Source: Amycolatopsis mediterranei (lineage in GTDB: Bacteria; Actinomycetota; Actinomycetes; Mycobacteriales; Pseudonocardiaceae). Taken from it: a stretch of DNA of 64,000 bases. Under the pieces are notes generated by a model, which saw nothing but the letters and a program-made list of their open reading frames with translations, had not been told where the DNA came from and made no database searches. Each line of letters opens with the position of its first letter. Within the stretch, counting starts at the first letter, position 1. The position numbers and the translations under genes were made by a program. The stretch lies in NCBI RefSeq assembly GCF_026017845.1, contig NZ_CP100416.1:7743078-7807077 (forward strand), written 5' to 3'. Shown piece after piece: positions 54,688-63,542 of the stretch.

Positions 54688-56289
54688 ATGGCGAAGATGA
54701 TCGCCTTCGACGAACAGGCACGACGGGGGCTCGAACGGGGCATGAACACCCTGGCCGACGCCGTGAAGGTGACGTTGGGCCCGCGGGGCCGCAAAGTCGT
54801 GCTGGACAAGAAGTGGGGCGCGCCGACGATCACCAACGACGGCGTCTCGATCGCCAAGGAGATCGAGCTCGAGGACCCGTGGGAGAAGATCGGCGCGGAA
54901 CTGGTGAAGGAGGTCGCCAAGAAGACCGACGACGTCGCCGGGGACGGCACCACCACCGCCACCGTGCTCGCCCAGGCCCTCGTCCGCGAAGGCCTGCGCA
55001 ACGTCGCGGCCGGCGCGAACCCTCTGGCGCTCAAGCGCGGCATCGAAAAGGCGGTGGACGCCGTCGCGCAGCACCTGCTGAAGAGCGCCCAAGAGGTCGA
55101 AACCCGGGAGCAGATCGCGGCCACGGCGTCGATCTCGGCGGCCGACCCGACCATCGGCGAACTCATCGCCGAGGCGATGGACAAGGTCGGCAAGGAAGGC
55201 GTGATCACGGTCGAGGAGTCGAACACCTTCGGCCTCGCGCTGGAGCTGACCGAGGGCCTGCGGTTCGACCGGGGTTACCTGGCCCCGCACTTCGCCACCG
55301 ACACCGAACGGATGGAGACCGTGCTCGACGAGCCGTACCTGCTGTTCGTGGCGGGGAAGATCGGCTCGGTCAAGGAACTGCTGCCGATCCTGGACGAGGT
55401 CATGCACCAGAGCAGGCCGTTGGTGATCGTCGCCGAGGACGTCGAGGGCGAGGCGCTGGCGACGCTGATCCTCAACAAGCTCAAGGGCACGTTCTCCTCG
55501 GTCGCGGTCAAGGCACCCGGGTTCGGCGACCGCCGCGAGGCGATGCTGGCCGACATGGCCGTGCTCACCGGCGGCGAGGTCGTCTCCGAAAAGGTCGGCC
55601 TGAAGCTGGAAGCCGCGGGGCTGCCGGTGCTCGGCCGGGCGCGCCGGGTGGTCGTGACCAAGGACGACACCACGATCGTCGACGGCGGCGGCGAGCGGGC
55701 GCGGATCGCCGGGCGGGCCGCGCAGATCCGGGCCGAGATCGACCGCAGCGAGTCGGACTACGACCGGGAGAAGCTGCAGGAACGGCTGGCCAGGCTGTCC
55801 GGCGGGGTCGCGGTGATCAAGGCGGGCGCGGCCACCGAGGTCGAGCTCAAGGAGCGCAAGCACCGCATCGAGGACGCCGTCCGGAACGCGAAGGCGGCCG
55901 TCGAGGAGGGCATCGTCGCCGGCGGCGGTGTCGCGCTCGCCCAGGCCGGCAGCGTGTTCGCCGGGCTGGGCCTCACCGGCGACGAAGCCACCGGCGCGAA
56001 CATCGTCAAGGTGGCGCTGGAGGCCCCGCTCAAGCAGATCGCCGTCAACGCCGGGCTGGAGGGCGGCGTCGTCGCGGAGAAGGTCCGCGGCCTGCCTGCC
56101 GGGCACGGGCTCGACGCGGCGAGCGGCGGCTACGTCGACCTGATCGCCGCGGGGATCCTCGACCCGGCGAAGGTCACGCGTTCGGCACTGCAGAACGCGG
56201 CGTCCATCGCGGCGCTGTTCCTCACCACCGAGGCGGTCGTCACCGACAAGCCCGACAGCGGCCCGGCGCCGTCGCCGGAGGACTTCTGA
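54688..56289 (+). CDS. groEL: Chaperonin GroEL paralogue
   Basis: The 533-residue chaperonin 60 subunit has all main motifs: VKVTLGPRGRKVVLDKKWG, ITNDGVSIAKEIELEDP, DVAGDGTTTATVLAQALV and GIVAGGGVALAQAG. It would form a double-ring ATP-dependent folding chamber. The C-terminus ends in SGPAPSPEDF instead of the GGM-rich tail usual for housekeeping GroEL, no groES gene is beside it, and its promoter has TetR-type palindromes instead of CIRCE. It is therefore probably an additional, specially regulated copy. GGAAGGGGA precedes the ATG. Confidence 0.93.
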   Translation: MAKMIAFDEQARRGLERGMNTLADAVKVTLGPRGRKVVLDKKWGAPTITNDGVSIAKEIELEDPWEKIGAELVKEVAKKTDDVAGDGTTTATVLAQALVREGLRNVAAGANPLALKRGIEKAVDAVAQHLLKSAQEVETREQIAATASISAADPTIGELIAEAMDKVGKEGVITVEESNTFGLALELTEGLRFDRGYLAPHFATDTERMETVLDEPYLLFVAGKIGSVKELLPILDEVMHQSRPLVIVAEDVEGEALATLILNKLKGTFSSVAVKAPGFGDRREAMLADMAVLTGGEVVSEKVGLKLEAAGLPVLGRARRVVVTKDDTTIVDGGGERARIAGRAAQIRAEIDRSESDYDREKLQERLARLSGGVAVIKAGAATEVELKERKHRIEDAVRNAKAAVEEGIVAGGGVALAQAGSVFAGLGLTGDEATGANIVKVALEAPLKQIAVNAGLEGGVVAEKVRGLPAGHGLDAASGGYVDLIAAGILDPAKVTRSALQNAASIAALFLTTEAVVTDKPDSGPAPSPEDF

Positions 56290-56299
56290 GGCGCGCGGG

Positions 56300-57106
56300 T
56301 CACGGCTGGCACTTCGGACACCAGTAGAGGTTGCGGCCCACCAGTTCCGAGTGCGCCACCGGTGTGCCGCACACCAAGCACGGATCGCCGGCACGGCGGT
56401 AGACGTAGACCTCGCCGCCGTGGCGGTCCACCCGGGCCGCGCGGCCCATCGCCTCCGGCAGGTGCTCCGGGCGGACCGTGTCGATGCGGCCGACGCGGAC
56501 GCCGTCGCGCATCAGGATCACCAGGTCGGCCCACAAGTCGTCCCACAACGGGCGGTCCAGCGCGCGTCCCGGGGTCAGCGGCGCGACGCCGTGGCGGAAC
56601 AGCACCTCGGCGCGGTAGACGTTGCCGACGCCGGCGAGGACCGCCTGATCCATCAGCAGCGCCGCGATCGAGGTCTTGGACCGCGAAACGCGGGCCCAGG
56701 CCAGCTCCGGTTTCGCGTCGCGGCGCAGCGGGTCGGGACCGAGCCGGGCCTTAATGGCGTCGGCCTGGCCCGGATCCAGCAGCTCGCACCGGGTCGGCCC
56801 GCGCAGGTCCGTCCAATGTGTCCGGCCGGCCAGCCGCAGCCGGACCTGGCCCACCGGCTCGGGCGCGGGCAGCGGCGATTCGCCGAAGGTGCCGTAGAGC
56901 CCCAGGTGGATGTGCACGATGCCGTGCGAGCCGTAGTCGTGGAACAGGTGCTTGCCGTACGCCTCGGCGCCGGCGAACACCTGACCGTCCAAACGGGACG
57001 CTTCGGCGGCGAACCGGCCCTGCGGGCTGCTCACCGCGACCGGTGCGCCGGCGAACCGGCGCTTGTGCAGCCGGGCGAGCCGGTGGAGCGTGTGCCCCTC
57101 GGGCAT
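56300..57106 (-). CDS. nei: Fpg/Nei family DNA glycosylase (endonuclease VIII-like)
   Basis: The 268-residue protein begins MPEGHTLHRLARLHKRRFAG; Pro2-Glu3 is the catalytic N-terminus of Nei-type enzymes. The H2TH region (AGVGNVYRAEVLF) and a C-terminal zinc finger (CLVCGTPVAHSELVGRNLYW, then CPKC) follow. It excises oxidised bases and cuts abasic sites. It overlaps the rpiB stop by one base and is co-transcribed with it, as in many actinobacteria. Confidence 0.93.
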   Translation of the reverse strand: MPEGHTLHRLARLHKRRFAGAPVAVSSPQGRFAAEASRLDGQVFAGAEAYGKHLFHDYGSHGIVHIHLGLYGTFGESPLPAPEPVGQVRLRLAGRTHWTDLRGPTRCELLDPGQADAIKARLGPDPLRRDAKPELAWARVSRSKTSIAALLMDQAVLAGVGNVYRAEVLFRHGVAPLTPGRALDRPLWDDLWADLVILMRDGVRVGRIDTVRPEHLPEAMGRAARVDRHGGEVYVYRRAGDPCLVCGTPVAHSELVGRNLYWCPKCQP

Positions 57107-57579
57107 CAGGCCTCCGGCAACGCCGGCGGGGTCCCGGTGCGCTCGTAGTCGAGCAGCTGCTGCACGCGGCGGGCGTGCCGCTCCTCCGGCGAGACCTCCG
57201 TCGCCAGGAACGCCTCGACGATCTCGACGGCCTCTTCGGCGGTGTGCATCCGGGCGCCGACGCCGATCAGCTGGGCGTGGTTGTGCTCCCGGCACAGCTT
57301 CGCGGTCTCGACGCTCCAGGCCAGGCCGGCGCGGGCGCCGGGGACCTTGTTGGCCGCGATCTGCTCGCCGTTGCCCGAGCCGCCGACGACGATGCCGCGG
57401 CTGCCCTCGTCGGCCACCACGCGCAGCGCCGTCTCGACGCAGTACGCCGGGTAGTCGTCGTCCGCGTCGTAGACGCGCGGACCGATGTCCGTGACTTCGT
57501 GGCCCTGTTTCTCCAGGTGAGCCACCAGGTGGTTCTTCAGCTCGAAACCGGCATGGTCGGATCCCAAGTAGACACGCAC
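57106..57579 (-). CDS. rpiB: Ribose-5-phosphate isomerase B
   Basis: The 157-residue enzyme has the RpiB signature VYLGSDHAGFELKNHL, DDYPAYC, GIVVGGSGNGEQIAANKVPG and the Cys/Asn site CREHNHAQLIGVGARMHT. It interconverts ribulose-5-phosphate and ribose-5-phosphate in the pentose phosphate pathway. GTG 57579 is chosen because it begins at the family start; the ribosome site is weak. The first gene of an operon with nei. Confidence 0.95.
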   Translation of the reverse strand: MRVYLGSDHAGFELKNHLVAHLEKQGHEVTDIGPRVYDADDDYPAYCVETALRVVADEGSRGIVVGGSGNGEQIAANKVPGARAGLAWSVETAKLCREHNHAQLIGVGARMHTAEEAVEIVEAFLATEVSPEERHARRVQQLLDYERTGTPPALPEA

Positions 57580-57624
57580 GGTCAGGAGTCTGCCACCCGG
57601 GCCGATCTCGGGCATGCTCCGGGG

Positions 57625-58005
57625 GTGGGCATCTGGGAGCAGACCGGCAGCGACGTGCGGCTCGACTGGGGCACCGAGGGCGTCGCGGCGCTGGGCCGGG
57701 AATGCGCGGTGCTGGTCGTCGTCGAGCGTCCTGCGGCGCCTTCTGTGACGGAAATCCCTCCGAGAACGCTGCTCGCGCTGACCTCACCGCACGGCGCGAC
57801 CGTGTGCGACGCCGCCGCGCGCGTGCTCGCCGGTACCAGCGCAACGCCTCCGCGGCGCCGCGAGACGCGCTAGCTGGGCAGCCCTATCGGCCTGATCGCG
57901 GCCGGGGCGGGGAACAATTTCGTCTCCAGCGAAACGTCCGGGCCGCTGCGGCACTGCGTCGAGGACCAGATGCCCCTGGCAAGCTGCATGTCGGGCGCAA
58001 GCTGA
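57625..58005 (+). pseudogene. 2-phosphosulfolactate phosphatase (ComB-like) relic
   Basis: The frame from GTG 57625 reads GIWEQTGSDVRLDWGTEGVA and LGRECAVLVVV, matching the start of ComB-type enzymes. The next motif block is missing, then TLLALTSPHGATVCDAAA appears, followed by an in-frame TAG at 57871. Past it the same frame continues SPIGLIAAGAG and LRHCVEDQ, which fit the C-terminal half. Only about 126 codons remain of the usual 230-250. Multiple deletions and a stop make it a pseudogene. Confidence 0.65.
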
Positions 58006-58057
58006 TCGAATCCGACGTGAGCGACGCCGCTCCCGTCCTGACCGGAGGAGTACTGGC

Positions 58058-58867
58058 ATGACCGGCCGCTGGATCGAGGTCGCCGACGGCGTCCACGCCC
58101 GCCGCTACGAGGAGCTGGACCTGACCGTCGGGCTGGTCGTCGGCGCCGAGCGCTGCCTGGTCGTCGACACCCGCGGCGACCTCGAGCAAGGCGCCGAGCT
58201 GGCCGCCGCGGTCCGGGAGCGCACGCCGCTGCCGTGGGCCGTGGTCTACACGCACGCGCACTTCGACCACGCCTGGGGCACCGAAGCATTCCTGCCGTGC
58301 GAGGTCTGGGCGCACGAGCGCTGCGCCGCCGAGCTGAGCGCGGACCTCGAGGCCACTCGCGCGAAATGGGTGGCCCACTACCGCGAAGAGGGCAAGCCGG
58401 ACATCGCCGACGCGATCTCCCGCACCACCGTCACGGCGCCGGACCACACGTTCACCGGCCGCGTCGAGCTGGACCTCGGCGGCCGGACGGCGGTCCTGCT
58501 GCACCCCGGCCGGGCGCACACCGACCACGACGTCGTCGTGCACGTCCCGGACGCGGCGGTCGTCTTCGCCGGCGACGTCGTCGAGCACGCCGAAGCGGGG
58601 TTCAGCGAGTACTCGTTCAGCTCCGAAACCGACCTGACCGCCTGGCCGGCCGCGTTCGACGCGATCCTCGCGCTGGAACCCCGCGTCGTCGTCCCCGGCC
58701 ACGGCGATCCGGTCGACGCGGAGTTCCTCCGCTACCACCGCGACGGCCTGCACGAGCTGATCACGCTGAAGGCGGGTGTGGGCCGCGGCGAGACGACCGA
58801 GGTGGCCGCCGTGGCCGCGTCCCGCTACCCCGGCGACGTCACCCTGGCCGCCCTCGCGACCCCCTGA
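58058..58867 (+). CDS. MBL fold metallo-hydrolase
   Basis: The 269-residue protein has the metallo-beta-lactamase zinc motif YTHAHFDHAWG, a second-site His in LHPGRAHTDHD, the bridging Asp in FAGDVVEHAE and VVPGHGDPV. It is a zinc-dependent hydrolase of unknown substrate (glyoxalase II-like group). It stands alone, about 50 bp after the comB relic. Confidence 0.9.
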   Translation: MTGRWIEVADGVHARRYEELDLTVGLVVGAERCLVVDTRGDLEQGAELAAAVRERTPLPWAVVYTHAHFDHAWGTEAFLPCEVWAHERCAAELSADLEATRAKWVAHYREEGKPDIADAISRTTVTAPDHTFTGRVELDLGGRTAVLLHPGRAHTDHDVVVHVPDAAVVFAGDVVEHAEAGFSEYSFSSETDLTAWPAAFDAILALEPRVVVPGHGDPVDAEFLRYHRDGLHELITLKAGVGRGETTEVAAVAASRYPGDVTLAALATP

Positions 58868-58874
58868 AGCCGGC

Positions 58875-59495
58875 TCAGTCGAAGTTGAGCTCGCCCGACC
58901 GGGTGCGCTTGAGCTCGTAGAAGTCCGGGTAGCTCGACAGCGCCACCGCGCCGTCGAACACCTTCAGCGCGTCTTCGCCGCGCGGGATCGAGGTCAGCAC
59001 CGGGCCGAAGAACGCCACGCCGTCGATGTGAATCGTCGGGGTGCCGACGTCCATGCCGACCGGGTCCATACCCTCGTGGTGGCTCTTCTTCAGTGCCTCG
59101 TCGTACTCGGTCGAGTGCGCCGCGTCGGCCAGCTCGGCGGGCGCGCCGATGGCGGCCAGTGCCTCCTTGATGACCGCTTCCTGGTCCTTGTTGCCCTGGT
59201 TGTGGAAGCGGGTGCCGAATTCGGTGTAGTACTCGCGCAGCACCTCTTCGCCCTTGAGCTGCGACAGCGCCACGGCCACGCGCACCGGGCCCCAGCCCCT
59301 CGACAGCAGCTCCTTGTACTGCTCGGGCAGCTCGTCCCGGCCCTCGTTGAGCACCGACAGGCTCATGATCCGGAAGTGCAGGTCGAGGTTGCGGTGCTTC
59401 TCCACCTCCAGGATCCAGCGGGAGGTGATCCACGCGAACGGGCAGATCGGGTCGAAGTAGAAATCGACCTTCGTGGGCTGCTCGGCAGCGGTCAT
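58875..59495 (-). CDS. DsbA family protein, mycothiol-nitroreductase (Rv2466c) type
   Basis: The 206-residue protein has a thioredoxin fold with helical insertion: VDFYFDPICPFAWITSRWIL at the active site, LNEGRDELPEQYKELLSRGW and the cis-Pro region VGTPTIHIDGVAFFGP. It aligns with mycothiol-dependent Rv2466c-like oxidoreductases, which have CPWC; here the site is CPFA, so the second Cys is lost and only a monothiol mechanism is possible. It probably acts in thiol redox defence in the cytoplasm. It is convergent with the MBL gene, 7 bp between stops. Confidence 0.88.
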   Translation of the reverse strand: MTAAEQPTKVDFYFDPICPFAWITSRWILEVEKHRNLDLHFRIMSLSVLNEGRDELPEQYKELLSRGWGPVRVAVALSQLKGEEVLREYYTEFGTRFHNQGNKDQEAVIKEALAAIGAPAELADAAHSTEYDEALKKSHHEGMDPVGMDVGTPTIHIDGVAFFGPVLTSIPRGEDALKVFDGAVALSSYPDFYELKRTRSGELNFD

Positions 59496-59648
59496 CGGGG
59501 TACTCCTGTGTCACGTCTTGATGTGGGCGGACCCCCACACGACGGGCCAACACCGGGAAACGCGGGGTTGTTCCCTTATCGCCCGCCACCCCGTCCCCAT
59601 GATTGGATGCGGGGAGTTGAAAACCGATACCAACGACCAGAGGTGCCT

Positions 59649-62216
59649 GTGCCCGCCCCCAACCTGACCCGCGACCAAGCCAAGCTGCGCGCGGATCTGC
59701 TCGACGTCACCGGTTACGACATCGAGCTCGATCTGACCGACGGCCACGGCGGACCCGGGGAGAAGACCTTCGCGTCGAAGACGACCGTCCGGTTCTCCAG
59801 TGCCCGGGCCGGCGAATCGACGTGGGTCGACATCGTCGCCGACCGCGTGCACTCGGCCACCCTGAACGGCGCGGACGTCGACGTCAGCGCGTACGTCGAA
59901 GACAAGGGCATCGCGCTGGCCGGGCTGGCCGGGTCCAACGAGCTCACGGTGACCGCCGACTGCCGGTACATGAACACCGGCGAAGGCGTGCACCGGTTCG
60001 TCGACCCGGTCGACGACGGCGTCTACCTGTACACGCAGTTCGAGACGGCGGACGCCAAGCGCATGTTCGCCTGCTTCGACCAGCCCGACCTGAAGTCGGT
60101 CTACCGGCTCACGGTGATCGCGCCGAAGGACTGGAAGGTCGTCTCGAACGCGATCGTGGACTCCGCCGAGGAGACGCCGGAAGGCGCCGTCCGCACGGTG
60201 TTCAAGGAGTCCGAGCGGATCTCCACCTACCTCGTCGCGCTGGTGGCCGGCCCGTACGCCGAATGGCACGACGAGTACACCGACGACCACAAGACCATCC
60301 CGCTCGGCGTCTACTGCCGCGCGTCGCTGGCCGAGCACATGGACGCCGACCGGCTGTTCACCGAGACCAAGCAGGGGTTCGGCTTCTACCACGAGAAGTT
60401 CGGCACGCCCTACCCGTTCTCCAAGTACGACCAGCTCTTCGTACCGGAGTTCAACGCGGGCGCGATGGAGAACGCCGGCGCGGTGACGTTCCTGGAGGAC
60501 TACGTCTTCCGCAGCCGCGTCACCCGCTACGCCTACGAGCGGCGCGCCGAGACGCTGCTGCACGAGATGGCGCACATGTGGTTCGGCGACCTGGTCACCA
60601 TGCGCTGGTGGGACGACCTGTGGCTGAACGAGTCGTTCGCGACCTTCGCGAGCGTGCTGGCGCAGGCCGAGGCGACCGAGTACAAGAACGCGTGGACCAG
60701 CTTCGCGAACATCGAGAAGTCGTGGGCCTACCGGCAGGACCAGCTGCCCTCGACGCACCCGATCGCGGCCGACATCGTCGACCTGCACGCGGTCGAGGTC
60801 AACTTCGACGGCATCACCTACGCCAAGGGCGCGAGCGTGCTCAAGCAGCTCGTCGCCTACGTCGGCCTGGACCACTTCCTCGACGGCCTGAAGGTCTACT
60901 TCGGCAAGCACGCCTGGGGCAACGCCACGCTGGCCGACCTGCTGGGTGCGCTGGAGGAGGCGTCCGGGCGCGACCTGTCTTGGTGGAGCGCCCAGTGGCT
61001 GGAGACCACCGGGCTGAACTCGCTGAGCCCGCGCTACGAGGTCGGCGCGGACGGCAAGTTCACCTCGTTCGCCGTCGTGCAGTCGGGCGCGAAGCCGGGC
61101 GCCGGTGAGCTGCGCACGCACCGCGTCGCGGTCGGCGTCTACGACGAGGACTCGTCCGGGAAGATCGTCCGGACCCAGCGGGTGGAGCTGGACGTCGACG
61201 GCGAGCGCACCGAGGTGCCGGACCTGGTCGGCCTGCCCGCGGGCAAGCTGGTCCTGGTCAACGACGACGACCTGACGTACTGCACGATGCGCCTCGACCC
61301 GGCGTCGCTGACCACGCTGATCGACCGCGTCGCCGACATCACCGAGCCGCTCCCCCGCACGCTGTGCTGGTCGGCGGCGTGGGAGATGACCCGCGAAGCC
61401 GAGCTGAAGGCCCGCGACTTCGTCACGCTGGTGCAGCGCGGCATCCACACGGAGACCGAGGTCGGCGTGGTCCAGCGGCTGCTGCTGCAGGCCCAGACGG
61501 CGCTGAACTCCTACGCGGAGCAGGAGTGGGCGGCCTCGACGGGCTGGCCGGCCTTCACCGCGCGGCTGCTGGAGCTGGTCCGCGGCGCCGAGCCGGGTTC
61601 GGACCACCAGCTGGCGTTCGTCAACTCGCTGGCCGGCTCGGTGCTGGACGCCGCCACGCTGGATGTGCTGGGGGGCTGGCTGGACGAGTCGGCCCCGCTG
61701 CCGGGCCTCACGGTGGACACGGACCTGCGCTGGCGCCTGTTGCACGCACTGGTGGCCCACGGAAGGGCGGCCGCGCCGGAGATCGACGCGGAGCTGGCCC
61801 GCGACAACACGGCAACGGGCCGCCGCCAGGCGGAGCGCGCCCGGGCATTGCGCCCGACAACGGAGGCCAAGGCCGACGCGTGGCAGCGAGCGGTGTACGA
61901 CGACGAACTGCCGAACGCGGTCAGCGACTCGTTGATCTCGGGCTTCTCCCACCCGGGCCAGAAGGCGCTGCTGGGGTCGTACGTGCCGCGCTACTTCGAG
62001 GTGATCGACGAGGTGTGGCAGCGGCGCTCGAGCGAGCGGGCCCAGCCGATCGCCATCGGGCTGTACCCATCCTGGGCGGTGGCCACGGAGACGGTGACGG
62101 CCTCGGACGAGTGGCTGACGGGCGACCACCCGCAGGCGCTGCGCAGGCTGGTGTCGGAGGGCCGGGCGGGCATCGTGCGCGCATTGGCGGCCCGGGACTT
62201 CGACGCCCAGGCCTGA
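59649..62216 (+). CDS. pepN: Aminopeptidase N (M1 family)
   Basis: The 855-residue zinc metalloprotease has GAMEN (271-275), HEMAH (305-309) and the third ligand E328 (WLNES). The N-terminal saddle domain and a long helical C-domain are complete. It removes N-terminal residues from peptides in the cytoplasm. GTG 59649 lies just after AGAGGTG and begins the family start. The 153-bp gap to the divergent DsbA-like gene holds both promoters. A long palindromic repeat follows the stop. Confidence 0.95.
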   Translation: MPAPNLTRDQAKLRADLLDVTGYDIELDLTDGHGGPGEKTFASKTTVRFSSARAGESTWVDIVADRVHSATLNGADVDVSAYVEDKGIALAGLAGSNELTVTADCRYMNTGEGVHRFVDPVDDGVYLYTQFETADAKRMFACFDQPDLKSVYRLTVIAPKDWKVVSNAIVDSAEETPEGAVRTVFKESERISTYLVALVAGPYAEWHDEYTDDHKTIPLGVYCRASLAEHMDADRLFTETKQGFGFYHEKFGTPYPFSKYDQLFVPEFNAGAMENAGAVTFLEDYVFRSRVTRYAYERRAETLLHEMAHMWFGDLVTMRWWDDLWLNESFATFASVLAQAEATEYKNAWTSFANIEKSWAYRQDQLPSTHPIAADIVDLHAVEVNFDGITYAKGASVLKQLVAYVGLDHFLDGLKVYFGKHAWGNATLADLLGALEEASGRDLSWWSAQWLETTGLNSLSPRYEVGADGKFTSFAVVQSGAKPGAGELRTHRVAVGVYDEDSSGKIVRTQRVELDVDGERTEVPDLVGLPAGKLVLVNDDDLTYCTMRLDPASLTTLIDRVADITEPLPRTLCWSAAWEMTREAELKARDFVTLVQRGIHTETEVGVVQRLLLQAQTALNSYAEQEWAASTGWPAFTARLLELVRGAEPGSDHQLAFVNSLAGSVLDAATLDVLGGWLDESAPLPGLTVDTDLRWRLLHALVAHGRAAAPEIDAELARDNTATGRRQAERARALRPTTEAKADAWQRAVYDDELPNAVSDSLISGFSHPGQKALLGSYVPRYFEVIDEVWQRRSSERAQPIAIGLYPSWAVATETVTASDEWLTGDHPQALRRLVSEGRAGIVRALAARDFDAQA

Positions 62217-62226
62217 TCCCAAGCAC

Positions 62227-62313
62227 CCCAATGTGGCCTTCGGTGCGTCGAACGCACCGAAGGCCACATTGGGTGCGTTCAACGCACCCAAGGCCACCTT
62301 GGGGCGGTTGGAT
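62227..62313. repeat. Long palindromic intergenic repeat (CCAATGTGGCC family), copy 1
   Basis: Arms 62227-62248 and 62252-62273 are perfect 22-bp complements with a 3-nt loop; a third, shorter arm (CCAAGGCCACCTTGG, 62288-62302) follows. It lies between the convergent pepN and AbiEi-like genes and can terminate both. A related array lies at 63394-63472. Confidence 0.85.
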
Positions 62314-62315
62314 CG

Positions 62316-63269
62316 TCAGGGACGGCAGGTAACCGGCGGTCTCGGGCGAGCACACGCTGCGGTATAGGCGTCGCGGAGTTCGGTGATCACCTTGGCCTGC
62401 TCCGTCCGGAGACGGCTGGGCAAGGTTTGCAGACAGCTGATCCCGGCAGCCGAGTAGCGCGCATTGCGCGCCAAGGTCGCCGCGTAGAAGTCGCCGCTTT
62501 CGTGATACGTGCGAGAGTCGATCTCCCAGGCGAAGGCGACGTCTTCGCACCAGGCGTCGGGTTTCGCGATGAACTCGCCGCCGCGGCCGAAAACCGGGAC
62601 ATTCCATTCCGCGGCGGGCAGACCGGACAGCTTCCAGACCTCCCACGCGTCTGCCTCGGCGACCGATTCGGGGCCGTTCAGGAGCGCTTGCAGGGCTCGA
62701 CGGGGGATCGCGGAACCGCGCTGACTCCCCAGCCGCAGTTCACGATCCAATTGCTCGGCGGAACACCGCCTGCGTTGAACGGCCTCCGCGAGCATCCCCT
62801 GGACGACGTCGAAATCGCGAATGCGCCGAGCTCCGTCCAGCACGGCCCGATCCACGGGCGCGACCGGCAAACCCTCCTTCGTCAAGGCACCCGGCATCCG
62901 GGTGGTGCGCTCGACGAGAACAAAGCCCGCGCTCGTGACCTCGCGTTGGTGAGGTATCAGGAGATGGACGTCGCCGGGCTCCGGCAACTGACGCAATCCG
63001 TGGCGCCGCAGAGCCCAAAGGCCGGTGATGATCGCGCCGGGGCCGCCCCGCAAGAGCCCGGCTCTCAGCCGTTGCTCGGCGGTGGCTTCTCCGGGATGCA
63101 TCAAGATCACTCCGGGCAGCAGCCGGCGCCATGGACCACCGGGCAGGCATCTTCGATAGACACTGCTTCTGGGCATGCCGATCTCTTCGAGTTCGGACAC
63201 GCGGACGACGTCCGGGTTGTCCCGGTGACCGGCGACGAGTGGGTGCTTACTCCAGCTTCCGCGCAACAT
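62316..63269 (-). CDS. AbiEi-like / DUF559-like protein
   Basis: The 317-residue protein has an N-terminal winged-helix-like part (RVSELEEIGMPRSSVYRRCL, then RLLPGVILMHPG) as in AbiEi-type proteins, and a C-terminal segment with AKPDAWCEDVAFAWEIDSRT and ISCLQTLPSRLR that resembles DUF559/Vsr-type endonuclease folds. Many actinobacteria carry several such genes of unknown role; toxin-antitoxin or defence links are unproven and no partner toxin gene is adjacent. ATG 63269 is chosen because earlier frame is repeat-derived. Palindromic repeats flank the gene on both sides. Confidence 0.7.
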   Translation of the reverse strand: MLRGSWSKHPLVAGHRDNPDVVRVSELEEIGMPRSSVYRRCLPGGPWRRLLPGVILMHPGEATAEQRLRAGLLRGGPGAIITGLWALRRHGLRQLPEPGDVHLLIPHQREVTSAGFVLVERTTRMPGALTKEGLPVAPVDRAVLDGARRIRDFDVVQGMLAEAVQRRRCSAEQLDRELRLGSQRGSAIPRRALQALLNGPESVAEADAWEVWKLSGLPAAEWNVPVFGRGGEFIAKPDAWCEDVAFAWEIDSRTYHESGDFYAATLARNARYSAAGISCLQTLPSRLRTEQAKVITELRDAYTAACARPRPPVTCRP

Positions 63270-63393
63270 GCGCCGATAATGCCCACCCGGTCTGACAAAC
63301 CCGAGGCGCACGAAGGCACCAACGGCCCGTTCGCTCCCATTCCGGCCGGAATCCTCCGTTCGCGCCGCGCCGCGCCGCACCAGCGCACCAGCG

Positions 63394-63472
63394 CCCCAAT
63401 GTGGCCTTCGGTGCGTTGAACGCACCCAATGTGGCCTTCGGTGCGTTGAACGCAACCAAGGCCACATTGGGG
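63394..63472. repeat. CCAATGTGGCC-family repeat array, copy 2
   Basis: Two direct units starting CCCAATGTGGCCTTCGG (63395 and 63425) are followed by the inverted CCAAGGCCACATTGGGG (63456-63472). It is the same family as 62227-62313 and lies between the AbiEi-like gene and the DUF5130 gene. Confidence 0.8.
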
Positions 63473-63542
63473 CGCTTGAGACTGGACCTGGACGCGAAAG
63501 AGCCCCGCACCTCAAGCCGAGGCACGGGGCTCTGTCACAAAA

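Noticed and set aside
62316..63269. Type IV toxin-antitoxin system
   Set aside because: Only an AbiEi-like N-terminal part is present; no AbiEii-type toxin gene is adjacent.
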